Source: Strigamia acuminata
Lineage: Eukaryota > Arthropoda > Chilopoda > Geophilomorpha > Linotaeniidae
Length of the DNA: 64,000 bases
Direction: 5' to 3'
NCBI GenBank assembly: GCA_949358305.1
Contig: OX442314.1
Span: forward strand, 1,863,087 to 1,927,086
Positions 36,087-47,000 of the stretch are shown piece by piece. The position numbers were made by a program, and so were the translations under genes. How positions within the stretch are numbered: the stretch's first letter is position 1; every line of letters starts with the position of its first letter. The notes under the pieces were generated by a model that had not been told where the DNA came from, made no database searches, and saw only the letters and a list, made by a program, of their open reading frames with translations.

Positions 36087-38360
36087 CTAAACTGCCTTTA
36101 CCCTGGGGAATGGCGGCAGTGGTGGCCGTTCTTCTTCCGACACCGAAAATTTCGGCAAACCCACTGTGGGTCCCGACTGCACTCCCGTGTTAACGTGCAT
36201 CCAAACGCCTTGGATGTGCGCGATCTTATCGATTAGGTTAATGTAATCCATTTCAAACAACTCCCTACGGCTTTTTGGCGGGCGGTGCGCAAATACCACT
36301 CTTTGCCGTTGGGTCGGGTTTCCGGGCTCTCTCAAGGCTCGCTCCAGCCAGGCGAAGGCTTCCTTGCACAGCTTCGGGTTGAAAATGAGAAGCGTGCGTG
36401 TCCCTCGCCCAAATTGCAGCCGAGGATAGTGACGACGGATCTTCCCGTAGTTGTCGTTATCGCTTTTCTGTCGGGGCTTAATCTCTGCTGACTCGGCACA
36501 CTCTCGTGTGGGATCCTGACTTGAGGTTGTGGTTTTCCCGCTTTGGTGGCTAAGCTCCAACCTCGACAGGTGAGGCACCACATAATTCCCTGCACCGGCT
36601 GACCCATACCCCTGCTCATAACTCGAACATGATGCGAATGAGGTTTCCAACCTTGTGGAGGTGGAGGAGGCCAAACTTGACGTCCTCACCGGTCGCCATC
36701 TTGTTTCGGACCCTGCTGGCTGAACATTTGGCATTGGTCGCCCCCCAAAAGTCTCGGAGTCTCTCCTTAGTTCCATCTCTTCTCGGCGCAGATCCCACTC
36801 GTTTCGTAGCCTGACAAAGCACTGATCCACGGTTTCCCCATTCTCCAAAGCTCTCAAGATAAGATTACTCCGCAGCAGAACCGGATCGTACAGCACGGAG
36901 AGCCAATTCTCCAACTTCTCCTCGGTCATGCCCAAGTGTGTGCCCCAAAGTAGACTCGCGGCTGTGAAGGCGTCTTCATCCGTTGTAAATACCCCGGGGA
37001 AAAGAAGTCTCTGCTGGGCCGGAATTGTTAATTTTTGGAATTTTTGCAATCGCCTTTGGGTTTGCTCGTTTAAAGGCCACTCAACAAATTCTTTTGCCCG
37101 TCGAATCAAATCGGCCTGCGCTTCTTTCAATTGTGCTTGCTGATAAAGATCCAACCTTTCCTTAAACTGTTCCAATATTGCCGCTGGGAAACGAAGACAG
37201 CAGTCCCATAGGTCATAGTAGTGTTTGTCATAGCCCTTCACTGGCCTCATTGCCATGTTGCTCGAATAGTTCATGACTGCCGTATCCGGCATGGGGATCG
37301 AGTGGTCCATTCTCTGAACTCCCCCTACCACGGGCTCTGTGTGTGGATGCTTGTCTTTTACTCGCACTTCCTCTTTGGCTTCCAACTTGGTAAACACATC
37401 TTTTCGTTTCAGGTGTAACATGTTTGATTCCACTTTTGGTTCGAGAGTCCCTGAACGCGGCGGCGGTGGTGGCGATGCACTCCATATTATCGGCGATGGG
37501 ATGCTCCGCACTGTCTCTGGTTCTCCACTCTTTGCTCGCGACTCTCCCGATGGCCGTCTGCTCGCGGTTGACCTCATGTCAATGTCTTCATTTACGTCCA
37601 CGGAAAGGAGCTCTTCCTCTTGACTGGCCCGCACCAATGAAAGTGGAGAGACTTTACGATCCACTCTGTACTGCGACAATACTTTCCACTCAACGTCTCT
37701 GGATGTGGACTCCTGTGGGCGCTCTTGATAGGTGCCGCTGCTCCCCTGCCAATGCTCGGTGTTTTGCTGTTCTGCCTGCTGCAGAAATTCTGGCGGTATC
37801 GGCACAGGAATGTAGTCTCTGTCTAGAACTCCAACCATTTTGAGCTGATGCAGCTTATACTGTGTTTGCCCGTAGTAGGGTGGTAATCGGTACGTCCCGT
37901 CTTCTAATTTCCCGCCTGTTTGCTCATATTCCTGCTCCTCCTGGAGGTACTCTTCTGCAACTTGGTGCATGTTGGTCCTGAGCTTTGCCATGATTTTCTC
38001 CTGGAATTCTCTCTTGTCGGTTTCCGGACGGAGGAATATTTCTAAATCCTCCAACTCTTCTTCTGTTAGAGGGAATGCCTCCTGCAGCATCTTCGACCCA
38101 AATGGCCCTGGCGGGTCATCTGCCCAAGCGATGACTCGCAGTTCCTCTCTCAATTCTCCATTTGTGCATTGAGCCAACCTCCTTTTGGTCCCGAATCTTT
38201 TGTTGGCCGCCGATGTAAATATTCTCCTCGCTCGATATGCTGTGTAATCCTTCTCCTGGCAGACTTTCTTATATTTCCTTGGCAGCCGGCCCCGAAAAAT
38301 ACTTCGTTTGGTGACAACACTGTTTGGCAGCGCATCCCACGAGTCCGACAAAATTTTCGC
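36087..38360 (-). CDS. ORF3 of the 14.2-kb gypsy element, no recognised domain
   Basis: Open for about 757 codons to a TAG at 36087. There is no ATG at the 5' end; it begins right after a good 3' splice site (taatttcag, AG at 38361-38362), so it is probably made from a spliced RNA, as env is in errantiviruses. It is not an envelope: I see no signal peptide, membrane segment or cysteine pattern. It has charged helical stretches, a proline/serine-rich middle (SASPPPPPRSG), then LWGTHLGMTEEKLENWLSVL and ALENGETVDQCFVRLRNEW, which recall the helical capsid part of retroelement Gags without a zinc knuckle. Function unknown. Confidence 0.85.
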   Translation of the reverse strand, partial: AKILSDSWDALPNSVVTKRSIFRGRLPRKYKKVCQEKDYTAYRARRIFTSAANKRFGTKRRLAQCTNGELREELRVIAWADDPPGPFGSKMLQEAFPLTEEELEDLEIFLRPETDKREFQEKIMAKLRTNMHQVAEEYLQEEQEYEQTGGKLEDGTYRLPPYYGQTQYKLHQLKMVGVLDRDYIPVPIPPEFLQQAEQQNTEHWQGSSGTYQERPQESTSRDVEWKVLSQYRVDRKVSPLSLVRASQEEELLSVDVNEDIDMRSTASRRPSGESRAKSGEPETVRSIPSPIIWSASPPPPPRSGTLEPKVESNMLHLKRKDVFTKLEAKEEVRVKDKHPHTEPVVGGVQRMDHSIPMPDTAVMNYSSNMAMRPVKGYDKHYYDLWDCCLRFPAAILEQFKERLDLYQQAQLKEAQADLIRRAKEFVEWPLNEQTQRRLQKFQKLTIPAQQRLLFPGVFTTDEDAFTAASLLWGTHLGMTEEKLENWLSVLYDPVLLRSNLILRALENGETVDQCFVRLRNEWDLRREEMELRRDSETFGGRPMPNVQPAGSETRWRPVRTSSLASSTSTRLETSFASCSSYEQGYGSAGAGNYVVPHLSRLELSHQSGKTTTSSQDPTRECAESAEIKPRQKSDNDNYGKIRRHYPRLQFGRGTRTLLIFNPKLCKEAFAWLERALREPGNPTQRQRVVFAHRPPKSRRELFEMDYINLIDKIAHIQGVWMHVNTGVQSGPTVGLPKFSVSEEERPPLPPFPRVKAV

Positions 38361-38362
38361 CT

Positions 38363-39136
38363 GAAATTAGATTTTATTTCAATATTTTTGCCTTTTATTT
38401 CATTTAAATGGTTGCGCGCGACATCGTTTTCTATTCGAGTTTGTCTATTTGGATACTAGATGGCGCCAACAACGCCGTTCTATCGCCCAAGTTTATCCAT
38501 TTCAACACTAGATGGCGCTCGCGACGCTTTAAATCACGAGGCGGCTTTGAACATTTTCCGGAATCTCTGTTTTGCATAAACCCGTTTAATATTCTCGCTT
38601 TGCTGACTTAAATATTTGTTTGATTCGCTTCTTTTATGTTGAAGTTACTAAACTTAATCTTTTCCCGGCCTCCTTACGAGTTTTTCTTTCTTTTTTATCG
38701 AATTTGCTTTCGTTAAATTCTCCACGATTCACTCGGTTTAGAAACGATGTCGCCACATTTTAATAATATTTTCTTTTCCCCGATCACAAGTTTTTTATAT
38801 TCCTTACTGCTTCGGGCGACATTGCTGCAAGTTCGCTGTCCTCGTACTTCTCATGTGATCTTTTTCGTCCGGCCATCCTTGTTTTTTGCAGCCGATCGAT
38901 GATCTAAAGTTGCCGAAAGTTTGATTGCGTTAATCTTGGTGAATTTTCCTTCCGCTTTGATTCGATTTCACTCACCAATTGTGATATCTCCTTTCTCTTA
39001 ATATCGAAACTATTGCTTATCCAATTTTCCGACTTTGCGTGCGCTTCGTCGTCTTCGAACTCACATGTGAACTCTGAACCTCCAATCATCTTCGAGCTCG
39101 CGACGTCATCCACTTCCTGGATCCCTACTGACGTCA
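38363..39136 (-). other. Spacer between pol and ORF3
   Basis: About 770 bp. A 122-codon ORF (39272-38904) in another frame overlaps the pol end; composition is K/E/S-rich and I cannot say whether it is used. Two copies of ctagatggcgcc-type words lie at ~38458 and ~38509. Ends at the ORF3 splice acceptor. Confidence 0.5.
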
Positions 39137-42100
39137 TTAGTCCCTCAGCTTGCTCGGGGCTTTCAACTTCGCTCTGTCTCTTAATGTATATTTCGAGGCA
39201 GTTTTCTTCTCTCTTGGCGAAGTTTTTAATAAATTTTTGTATTTGTTTTTGCGTTTTTCTTTTCCACTCCACTCTTCCCCCCTTTTTTGGAGTGATTTTA
39301 ATTGCTCTTCACCTCCAAAAAACTCTTTAAGTGGAAATAAAATAGAATTCTCCTTTTCCGCTACATTTTCCGTGTTTTGTGAGCTTTCGTCGTTTTGAAT
39401 TTCGGCATCCTCTTGTGCTTGTATTTCTCCTTGCCCACTTCCTATTCTGACTTCGTCGTTTTGAATTTCGACGTCTTTTTGTTTTTGAGAATGTGCCTGT
39501 ACTTGGGCGACATCTTCCGGCAACATCTGTAGTTGCGTTTCGACTTTGTCATTCTCCTCATTTCTCGACTCCGGTTGCTTCGCTTGATTTTGAGCGACAT
39601 CTACCGGTGGCACTTGCAACTGCGTCTCGACTTCATCGCCTTTATTTATGTTTTCCGAACTTTCTAACTCTGTTTGCGCATTTTCTTCTGAAATTTGTGC
39701 ATTTTCTTGAATTTCAGTGTCCTTTTGCACTCGTATTTCATTTTCTAGCTGTGGAGTTTCCTCTGAGATTCCTGTGTTTTCTTGCACGATTTCTTTTGTT
39801 GGCGGAATGTCGTCTAACAATGTGTTGATAACTTCTGCGTCGGGATTACTTTCAGTTTGGCCCTCCACCCAAATTTCTTGGTTGAATTCCGGGAAATAGG
39901 GCGTTAATTCCGATGTGTGAATTGAGGTGAAAACTTTATTGTCTTTTAAGCGTCTTAACTTCACGGCGCCCCCTTGATGCACTTGTGTGATCACGTAAGG
40001 CCCCGTCCTTTTATCCGCAATACTGGCGGAAAATCCTCTCGCTGCTCTTGATAGTGCATGATTTTCTCGCCATACTAGGTCGTTTACTCTAAAGTTTTCA
40101 AACTTGCTGTCCAACTTGTGATCCTCGACACGCTCTCGTAAATCCGTGATATGCGCCTGCATATGTTGATAGGTGTCGCTAATTATTCTCTCTAATTTTT
40201 GCACATAAATTTCCGGACGATCTGGATCAACTTTTAGCATTCCATCAAGTATTCTCGGGTCCCACGGGATGCGAAACTCCCTTGCGCAATTCAAGTAGGC
40301 GGGAGAATAGCCACGACCTCTTGTGTCCGTGGTTCTAATACTGAAGGCAATTTCTCTTAAAAATTCATCCCACCGGTTGTGGATTGATGTAAAAATTGCA
40401 ATGATATATTTTATATCTCTATTAAGGCGCTCCACCGGGTTGGCTTGTGGGTGGTAAGGTGACGTGAATTTCGGAGTCATTTTGTACTTTTTGCAAAATT
40501 TTTTGTAAAATGCTGCTTTAAATTGCGGGCCATTGTCCGAAATAATTTTTTGTGCAAAGCCCCAATCCATTGATACGTCGTAAATGCAGTCTGCCACTAG
40601 CTGAGCTGTCGGTCCGTCCATTGGAAATAATATCGGCCATCTTGTCGCAATATCGATTATGACGAAGATGTAGTTATTGCCTTCTTTGGTCCGAGGTTTA
40701 GGTCCTGTTAAATCTGCACTTAGGCATTCGAAAGGAGCGTAGGGTCCAATGTTCGCTGACTCAGTTGTTGTCTTTTTTCTCGGCTTGCACGCCTGACATC
40801 TTGTGCAGTGTCGGATGAATCGTGACACATCTGCTTTCATGCTCTCCCAAGTGTAAATCTGCTTTATTCGATACATCGTTCTTGAAATTCCGCAGTGACT
40901 TGCCAAAGGGTGGCCGTGCATTAACCACAACACTCGATGTTTCAGCGACTTTGGCACTACCACTTTCAATGCCCTGTTGCTATCATCAAATTCGTCCGTA
41001 ATCGTGGGATGATATCTCATCAATAAACCTTCTTCTAGAATATGTTGCGATGCCCTTTTGCAAAACTTTCGACGCTGGAGTCTCGTTGTGATGTGAGGTG
41101 GGAACTGCTGAGTTTCCAAGTAATGACGTATCCGTTGACATTGCTTGTCAGTGGTTTGGTGATCAATGAAATCCTGCCTTGTTGGTGGAGTGCAATCCAT
41201 TTGCTCTGTCACTTTGGCGACAAATGCACCGATCATCTCATTCTCGGTACTTGGAAGATATTGCCATTCCTCCTCTTCTTTCTGCATTTCACTGTGAGCT
41301 TCTCCAACGTTATAGACATTGCACCAGTGTGCAACAAACGGTTCGTCACTAGTGGGCGCTTCTTCTTGCACCGGCAGCTGATTCCAATTTTTAAATTTCC
41401 AGTGACGTGACTCTGTTGGGCAGTAGGAAGTGTCACCGTCAGCTTCACCACTATCCTCATCATTTTCGGGCAAGTCCACTGGTGCTCTTGACATGGCGTC
41501 TGCAAGAACATTGGCTGGTCCTTTTATGTATTGTATTTGGAAATTATAAGACATGAGTTCCATCTGCCATCTTGCGAGTCTTCCTGCAGGTTCCTCAAGT
41601 CGCATTAACCATCGGAGGGCCTGGTGGTCCGTCTGGACTGTAAATGAAGTAAACTCCAAATATGCTCTAAATTTGCGTAGAGCCCAGATGACCGCCAAAC
41701 ACTCTAAGTCGGTTGCACTATAGTTATTTTCCGCTTGCTGCAGACTCCTGCTGATGTACACACATGGAACCTCAATCATTTGGCCATCAATTTCTTTCTC
41801 TTGCATTAATGCAGCTCCTAACCCCTTTTTGCTCGCATCCGTGTGGACAATCAGCGGCTTGTTAAGGTCGGGCAACATCATTGTCTTTGAGTCGGTCAGT
41901 AGAAGCTTAATTTGGTCGAATGCAGTTTGATGTTCTTCCTTCCACTCAAAATTTACTCCTTTCTTGAGCAATGGTCGCAGTGGCTCTGCAATGGTGGCCA
42001 AGTTCTTCAACAGCCGGTGGAAGAAATTGACCATTCCCAAGAAGCGTTGTAGTTCGGTCAGATTTGTTGGTGGTGGAAACTCTGCGATGGCACTGACTTT

Positions 42101-44023
42101 CTTTGGGTCGGCTGCCACTCCTTCTACTCCCAAACTGAAGCCAAGAAATTTTAGTTGCTTTCTACAAAACTTTGATTTCTCTGGGTTCACATGCAAGTTT
42201 GCCTTTTCTAACTTTTTTAGCACTGAATTTAGATGTTTCATGTGCTGCTCGTATGTCTGTGAAACTATGACGATGTCATCTAAGTAAGCCCAAGCGTAGC
42301 TATGGAATGCATCCCCTAACACTTTCTCAATTAAGCGTTGAAATGTAGTAGGCGCATTTACCAATCCAAATGGCATTACATTAAACATCAATCTCCCAAT
42401 GGGACTCCAGAAGGCTGTCTTTGGCCGATCCTCTGGCCGTAGTTCGATTTGCCAGTAGCCTTTGGTCAAATCGATTGTGGAAACCCATTGGAATTCGCCA
42501 AGTTCTCGTAGTATTTCTGTTATCGTCGGCATTTGTGGCGGGTCATAGCGGGTGTGCTCATTAATTGGCCTGTAATCGATACAGAGTCTTGGGTCTGACC
42601 CTGCTTTCGACACTAGCACAATCCTTGCTGCATAATCTCCCTCTGCCTCTGACACGTAGCCTTTGTCTTTTAATTCTTGACACATTTGTCGCAAAATTTC
42701 CCTCTTCTGCGGATTCCAGCTTCGAAAGGGCACTCTAATTGGTCTTTCTGTGTCCAATTCGATGTAATGCTGCAGAATGTGCGTTCTGCCGGGCGTTTTT
42801 GTCAGAATTTTCTCATATCTTTTTAGCACTGTTTCTAATTGCGCGGCTTCATTCAATTGAAGCTTCGCTTCTTCGACTAAATTCGACACTCCATTTCCTA
42901 CTTTAAGTCGAGCCTGAAATGCTGCAAAATTCGAGTCTTTCTTGAATGTGCGATAAGTTGATTCAGCATGTTCTTTTTTCTTTTCTAGTCGATCTAGCAC
43001 TTCTTGTGGAACATATTCGCATGGAATTTTAAAATTGGTGACAAAGTTCCATTTTCCTGTGACGGGGTTCGGTTGTACCCCCATTTGTTTCATGATGTCG
43101 TTGCCCATTAATACAAATTTTACTTCATGGGGCAGCACCAGAAATGAATGAATCATTGCCCCATGCGACCACCGAAAAGGTATTCGTATTGAACCCAGGG
43201 GTTGCACCTTCTTATCTGCGGTGTTTATTGCCATGTTGGGTCTTACTTTAGTAACAAACTTCTCCATTCCCAATGCTCGCACTACAGGCAATGAAATGCA
43301 GCTCCGATTCGCACCTGAATCCAAATTGGTCATTACCCTCCCGTGTTCCGTCACAATCTCCATAGTCGTCATATTTTCCAAAATTTCGTCTTCAGGTATT
43401 ATGACCTTAAAAACTCTTACTCTTTGTGGTATTGACGGAAGTTTGGTCATTTCTTCAATACATGCGTCTACATCTGTCCACGTGCATGGTGCTTCCATCA
43501 CGTGAGCTTCGATAGTTGGCTCATTTTCAAAATTTTCCTTCACTTTCGACCAAAACACTAAAGCTTCATTTTCTTCTACTAGTTTTACTTCTTTTAACAC
43601 TTCGTAAACTTTCTCTTTAAAAAATGATTTACCAGCGTTTATTGCCTCTTTAATTTTCGTCAAAAGTGATAGTTCTGTCGGTGGAAACTGTATTCCGACA
43701 ATTTGACCTTTCTTCATTGTATAAATTATCTCACCCTTCTTTCTCATAGTTCCAATGGCTTCTGGAGGGGTCAAAACCATTTTCAGTGGGGCTACGCTGA
43801 ATGGGGCGACAACTATCTCTTCCATCCGACATTCCTCTGTTATGGCCAGTTCCGAAATTTTTTCTGGCGCGAGTTCCTCTGGCCGTGCAGGAATCGCGCT
43901 TACATGTTTTTTAGGCATTCCGTCAATGTACGAATTGCCTTGCGCATCTCCTCTTTGGATACTGGCTTGGGCGGCTGCGTGCATTGTCTCGCCCAATGTC
44001 CTATTTGACCACAGTTGTGGCAA
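39137..44023 (-). CDS. Pol of the 14.2-kb gypsy element (protease, RT, RNase H, integrase)
   Basis: Open over 1628 codons; probably translated only after the frameshift near 43909. In order: aspartic protease LDSGANRSCI; reverse transcriptase with SKAGSDPRLCIDYRPIN, DLTKGYWQIEL, FGLVNAPTTFQRL and YLDD; RNase H VHTDASKKGLGAAL and TDHQALRWL; an integrase zinc domain (HGHPLASHCG ... CTRCQAC); the DDE core with SADLTGP, IISDNGPQFK and SPYHPQANPVERLNRD; then a GPY/F module TGPYVITQVHQGG. A C-terminal ~250 residues is an acidic Q/E/N-rich tail with internal repeats (EDVAQ, DAEIQND). All catalytic acids I can check are present, so it looks intact. Confidence 0.95.
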   Translation of the reverse strand: MPQLWSNRTLGETMHAAAQASIQRGDAQGNSYIDGMPKKHVSAIPARPEELAPEKISELAITEECRMEEIVVAPFSVAPLKMVLTPPEAIGTMRKKGEIIYTMKKGQIVGIQFPPTELSLLTKIKEAINAGKSFFKEKVYEVLKEVKLVEENEALVFWSKVKENFENEPTIEAHVMEAPCTWTDVDACIEEMTKLPSIPQRVRVFKVIIPEDEILENMTTMEIVTEHGRVMTNLDSGANRSCISLPVVRALGMEKFVTKVRPNMAINTADKKVQPLGSIRIPFRWSHGAMIHSFLVLPHEVKFVLMGNDIMKQMGVQPNPVTGKWNFVTNFKIPCEYVPQEVLDRLEKKKEHAESTYRTFKKDSNFAAFQARLKVGNGVSNLVEEAKLQLNEAAQLETVLKRYEKILTKTPGRTHILQHYIELDTERPIRVPFRSWNPQKREILRQMCQELKDKGYVSEAEGDYAARIVLVSKAGSDPRLCIDYRPINEHTRYDPPQMPTITEILRELGEFQWVSTIDLTKGYWQIELRPEDRPKTAFWSPIGRLMFNVMPFGLVNAPTTFQRLIEKVLGDAFHSYAWAYLDDIVIVSQTYEQHMKHLNSVLKKLEKANLHVNPEKSKFCRKQLKFLGFSLGVEGVAADPKKVSAIAEFPPPTNLTELQRFLGMVNFFHRLLKNLATIAEPLRPLLKKGVNFEWKEEHQTAFDQIKLLLTDSKTMMLPDLNKPLIVHTDASKKGLGAALMQEKEIDGQMIEVPCVYISRSLQQAENNYSATDLECLAVIWALRKFRAYLEFTSFTVQTDHQALRWLMRLEEPAGRLARWQMELMSYNFQIQYIKGPANVLADAMSRAPVDLPENDEDSGEADGDTSYCPTESRHWKFKNWNQLPVQEEAPTSDEPFVAHWCNVYNVGEAHSEMQKEEEEWQYLPSTENEMIGAFVAKVTEQMDCTPPTRQDFIDHQTTDKQCQRIRHYLETQQFPPHITTRLQRRKFCKRASQHILEEGLLMRYHPTITDEFDDSNRALKVVVPKSLKHRVLWLMHGHPLASHCGISRTMYRIKQIYTWESMKADVSRFIRHCTRCQACKPRKKTTTESANIGPYAPFECLSADLTGPKPRTKEGNNYIFVIIDIATRWPILFPMDGPTAQLVADCIYDVSMDWGFAQKIISDNGPQFKAAFYKKFCKKYKMTPKFTSPYHPQANPVERLNRDIKYIIAIFTSIHNRWDEFLREIAFSIRTTDTRGRGYSPAYLNCAREFRIPWDPRILDGMLKVDPDRPEIYVQKLERIISDTYQHMQAHITDLRERVEDHKLDSKFENFRVNDLVWRENHALSRAARGFSASIADKRTGPYVITQVHQGGAVKLRRLKDNKVFTSIHTSELTPYFPEFNQEIWVEGQTESNPDAEVINTLLDDIPPTKEIVQENTGISEETPQLENEIRVQKDTEIQENAQISEENAQTELESSENINKGDEVETQLQVPPVDVAQNQAKQPESRNEENDKVETQLQMLPEDVAQVQAHSQKQKDVEIQNDEVRIGSGQGEIQAQEDAEIQNDESSQNTENVAEKENSILFPLKEFFGGEEQLKSLQKRGEEWSGKEKRKNKYKNLLKTSPREKKTASKYTLRDRAKLKAPSKLRD

Positions 44024-47000
44024 GGTGAAGTTTCGGGCGTTAATTTGACACGTGGAGTTGCTTCAGGCATCTCTTCCGCCTTTCCAGTGTCAACTTTGAC
44101 CGGTTGCTTATCTTCCTCGGTGGGTTTAGCTGGCTCAGGCGGCATTGACGTCACCATTTCTTGCGGTGTCTTTCTTATGTCCACCCTAGCGGCTTTCTTT
44201 GTTGGCGTTATCGTGTCTGGTACAGATTTTGGTTGAGTGGGCGGTTGATACTTCGGCGCCGTTGCATTACTTTTTGTAAAGAATGCTTGAGCTGCTTCTA
44301 TCAAGTCGTCCACATCCTGTCGCGTTGGCAAGTTCATCTGATATAAAGTGTGTCCAGTTGGTTCACCGTCGTCGTCCACGTCATGCACCCATTTTGCTGA
44401 TGGTGTCATCGGAACTCTGGGTGGTGGGTGTGGTGAAGCTCCCGAACCTCTTGCCGTTATTACTTTAGTTTCCTTTTGATTGGCCTGAAATCTTGAGCGA
44501 GGCTGCATCATTTTGGAGTTTGCTCTGGTGAATTCCAGTTGCTGTTGTAAGAAGTCCTTTCGCGCTTCTTGTTCCATAAATGGCAGATATTTTAAAAATG
44601 TTTCATCAATCAATTCTTGATTATCTCTAAGGAATTCTGCTAACTTCTTGAATGAACTTTCCACTGGTACGTGTGTGGTTAAAAGAACACTTTTAGAATA
44701 CTCTGTTAGTCCTTTTCGAAACTGTCTGTCTACTGTCGAATCACTCTGATGATCGGGCAAACGTTTCACTAACTCCTCAGTTCTCTTTAAAAATTCTCTA
44801 ATGTCTTCACCTGGCATTTGGTGCAAATCGTCCCAATATTTCATTAAAGTCTCTCCAGACTCGCCATATTCTTTGATGAATCCTGCTGCAAATTTATCCC
44901 AATTTGTAAATCTACTTTCGCAAAACCAATCTGCTGCTCCTCCCGTTAATGCCTTTGGAATTATTCTCTCCAATGCATCTTGTGGATCGGCTCCATGGCT
45001 CCTTGCCAATCTTAGAATTTCATCCAGAAATTGTGTTCCTGCTAACCAACTGCCGTCAAACAAATCTGGATTTATTCTATCCCACTTAATTTCACTTGCT
45101 CGCACTATGCGATGTACCCAATTGACTGCGCAATATTTTCTAATTTTCTTCTGCAAAGCTGCTTCCATTGCCTTTTGTCTTGCAGATTTTCCTGTCAACC
45201 CTTCTTGAATCTTGTCTGAAATAAATTTTTCTAGCCATTCTCTCCCCAACTGTGCCTCTTGATCGTCGTCCTGCATTGATCCGCCTTGTCTCGATCTTGA
45301 CCGACTGTGACTCCCCCTTGAGCCTCTACTTCTGTCTCTTGACCTGCTTCGATCGTGGCTCGAGTGATTCCTGTCCTGTCGATCACGATAAGAACCTCCC
45401 GGTGGTGGACCTCTGTCCCGACCTTGATCATGCTGTTGACGTGAGTTTCGTCCTTGGTAGTTCTGTTCGTTTTCTCTGTAAGAACCCCACTCGCTTCGAC
45501 TTTGGTCGTAATTTTGACGAGAATTTTCTTCATTTCTGCCTCTTTCAAAAGGTTGACCCGTCCTAATATGTTTACGAGGTTCTCTTTCGCGCTCTGGCGA
45601 ATAATCACTTTCCTCGTGAAATTGTGCACCTCTTCCAGCTCCATGCTTGGGTGAATACTTCCTTTTTCCACGATTCTCAGCTGACTGTGCAGTGAAAGTA
45701 ATTCCTCGTCCTCCACTTGTGTTGTCTAGGTTCACATTCCCTTCTCTATTCGCATCAAGTTGATCTTTCAATAATTCTTTGCTCAAGTTTTCCGGATAAT
45801 CGCTTTTGTAATCCGTCCCCTGTCTTGACGGATCTCCCGGATTGCATTTATCTTTTCCTGGTGTGTTATATTTCTGATTTCGTTGGTCAATAACATTCAG
45901 CAAATTTTTATTTCTCGTGGGTGAAGCTGTTGATTTTTTGTCGTCTGGTGGAATTATTCCACTCACTTTCCCCCTTTTGATTGGAGCTGACGAGTCTTCA
46001 ATCATAAATTCTGTAGGAACTTCTTGTTGCGACTGAGAATACTGTAGTTGCGCCAAATACTTTATTTCTAATAAAGCTTGCTTTGCTCTCTCTGCTTCTT
46101 CTTGAGCTTCGAGGGTCGCTCTTCGCAAATAATCATTCTCATCTTGCACGGCTGTTTCCAATTTTGCCCTTTCTGCTTGGACACGCTTACGTTCTGTTTC
46201 TACACGTACTCGTTCAACTTCTATTTCCTTTCTTTCTTCCAGAAGGTTTTCGTCCATTTTTTGCATAGCTTCCTTATGGCGCAAATCATCCTCTTCCATC
46301 CTTTTCTTATCTAATAGCACTTGTCTCGTCATTTCTCTTTGCACATCCGCTAGTCGAGTTTTCCCGATATCCATTTGTTTCGTGATTTCGTTTTGTGCAT
46401 CCGCAAGTCGCGCCTTTTCGACGGCCATCTGGTCCTGCACGACTTTTAGCTGCTTATCTAATGCTAATTTGAGGTTTTCACGATCCTTACGATGTTTTCT
46501 CGCATGACGATCTTCCATGTGATATTGCTTTATCAATTGATCCTCCTGCAGACGTAAGTTGTGAAATTCTTTTGTTCTCCTCTCAGCATCTTCCACTGCT
46601 GCAGTTGCACCTGCTTGTGTTAGCGGTACGCCTTCTTCATATCTGCGTGCTGTATCGTCAACTGCATCTTGTGTCTCATTAAACAATTGCTGCATCCGAA
46701 ATCTAACTTCACGTAATAGTTCACGTGTTGGTGACGTTGTCCCCGACGTGGAAATGCTTCTACTGGACGTTGGCGTTGCACGTCGACTTTCTAGTTCCTT
46801 CACACGTTTTCTTGTCGCCCTGACCATTGCCAATAACTCTTCTTTTGACCATTTATCATACGGCTTACTGTCTTTGGACTTCACACTACTCGCTCGTGAA
46901 TGTGTTGGAGTCACGTTATCTTCTTGCCGAAATTCAGTGGTTTTGGTAGGTGTCAGCGCAACATCTTTTTGAGTTTCTCCCGTCTGCATATCTTGCGTTA

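Noticed and set aside
36087-38360. ORF3 as a retroviral envelope
   Set aside because: Position fits, but no signal peptide, fusion-peptide-like or membrane segment and few cysteines.
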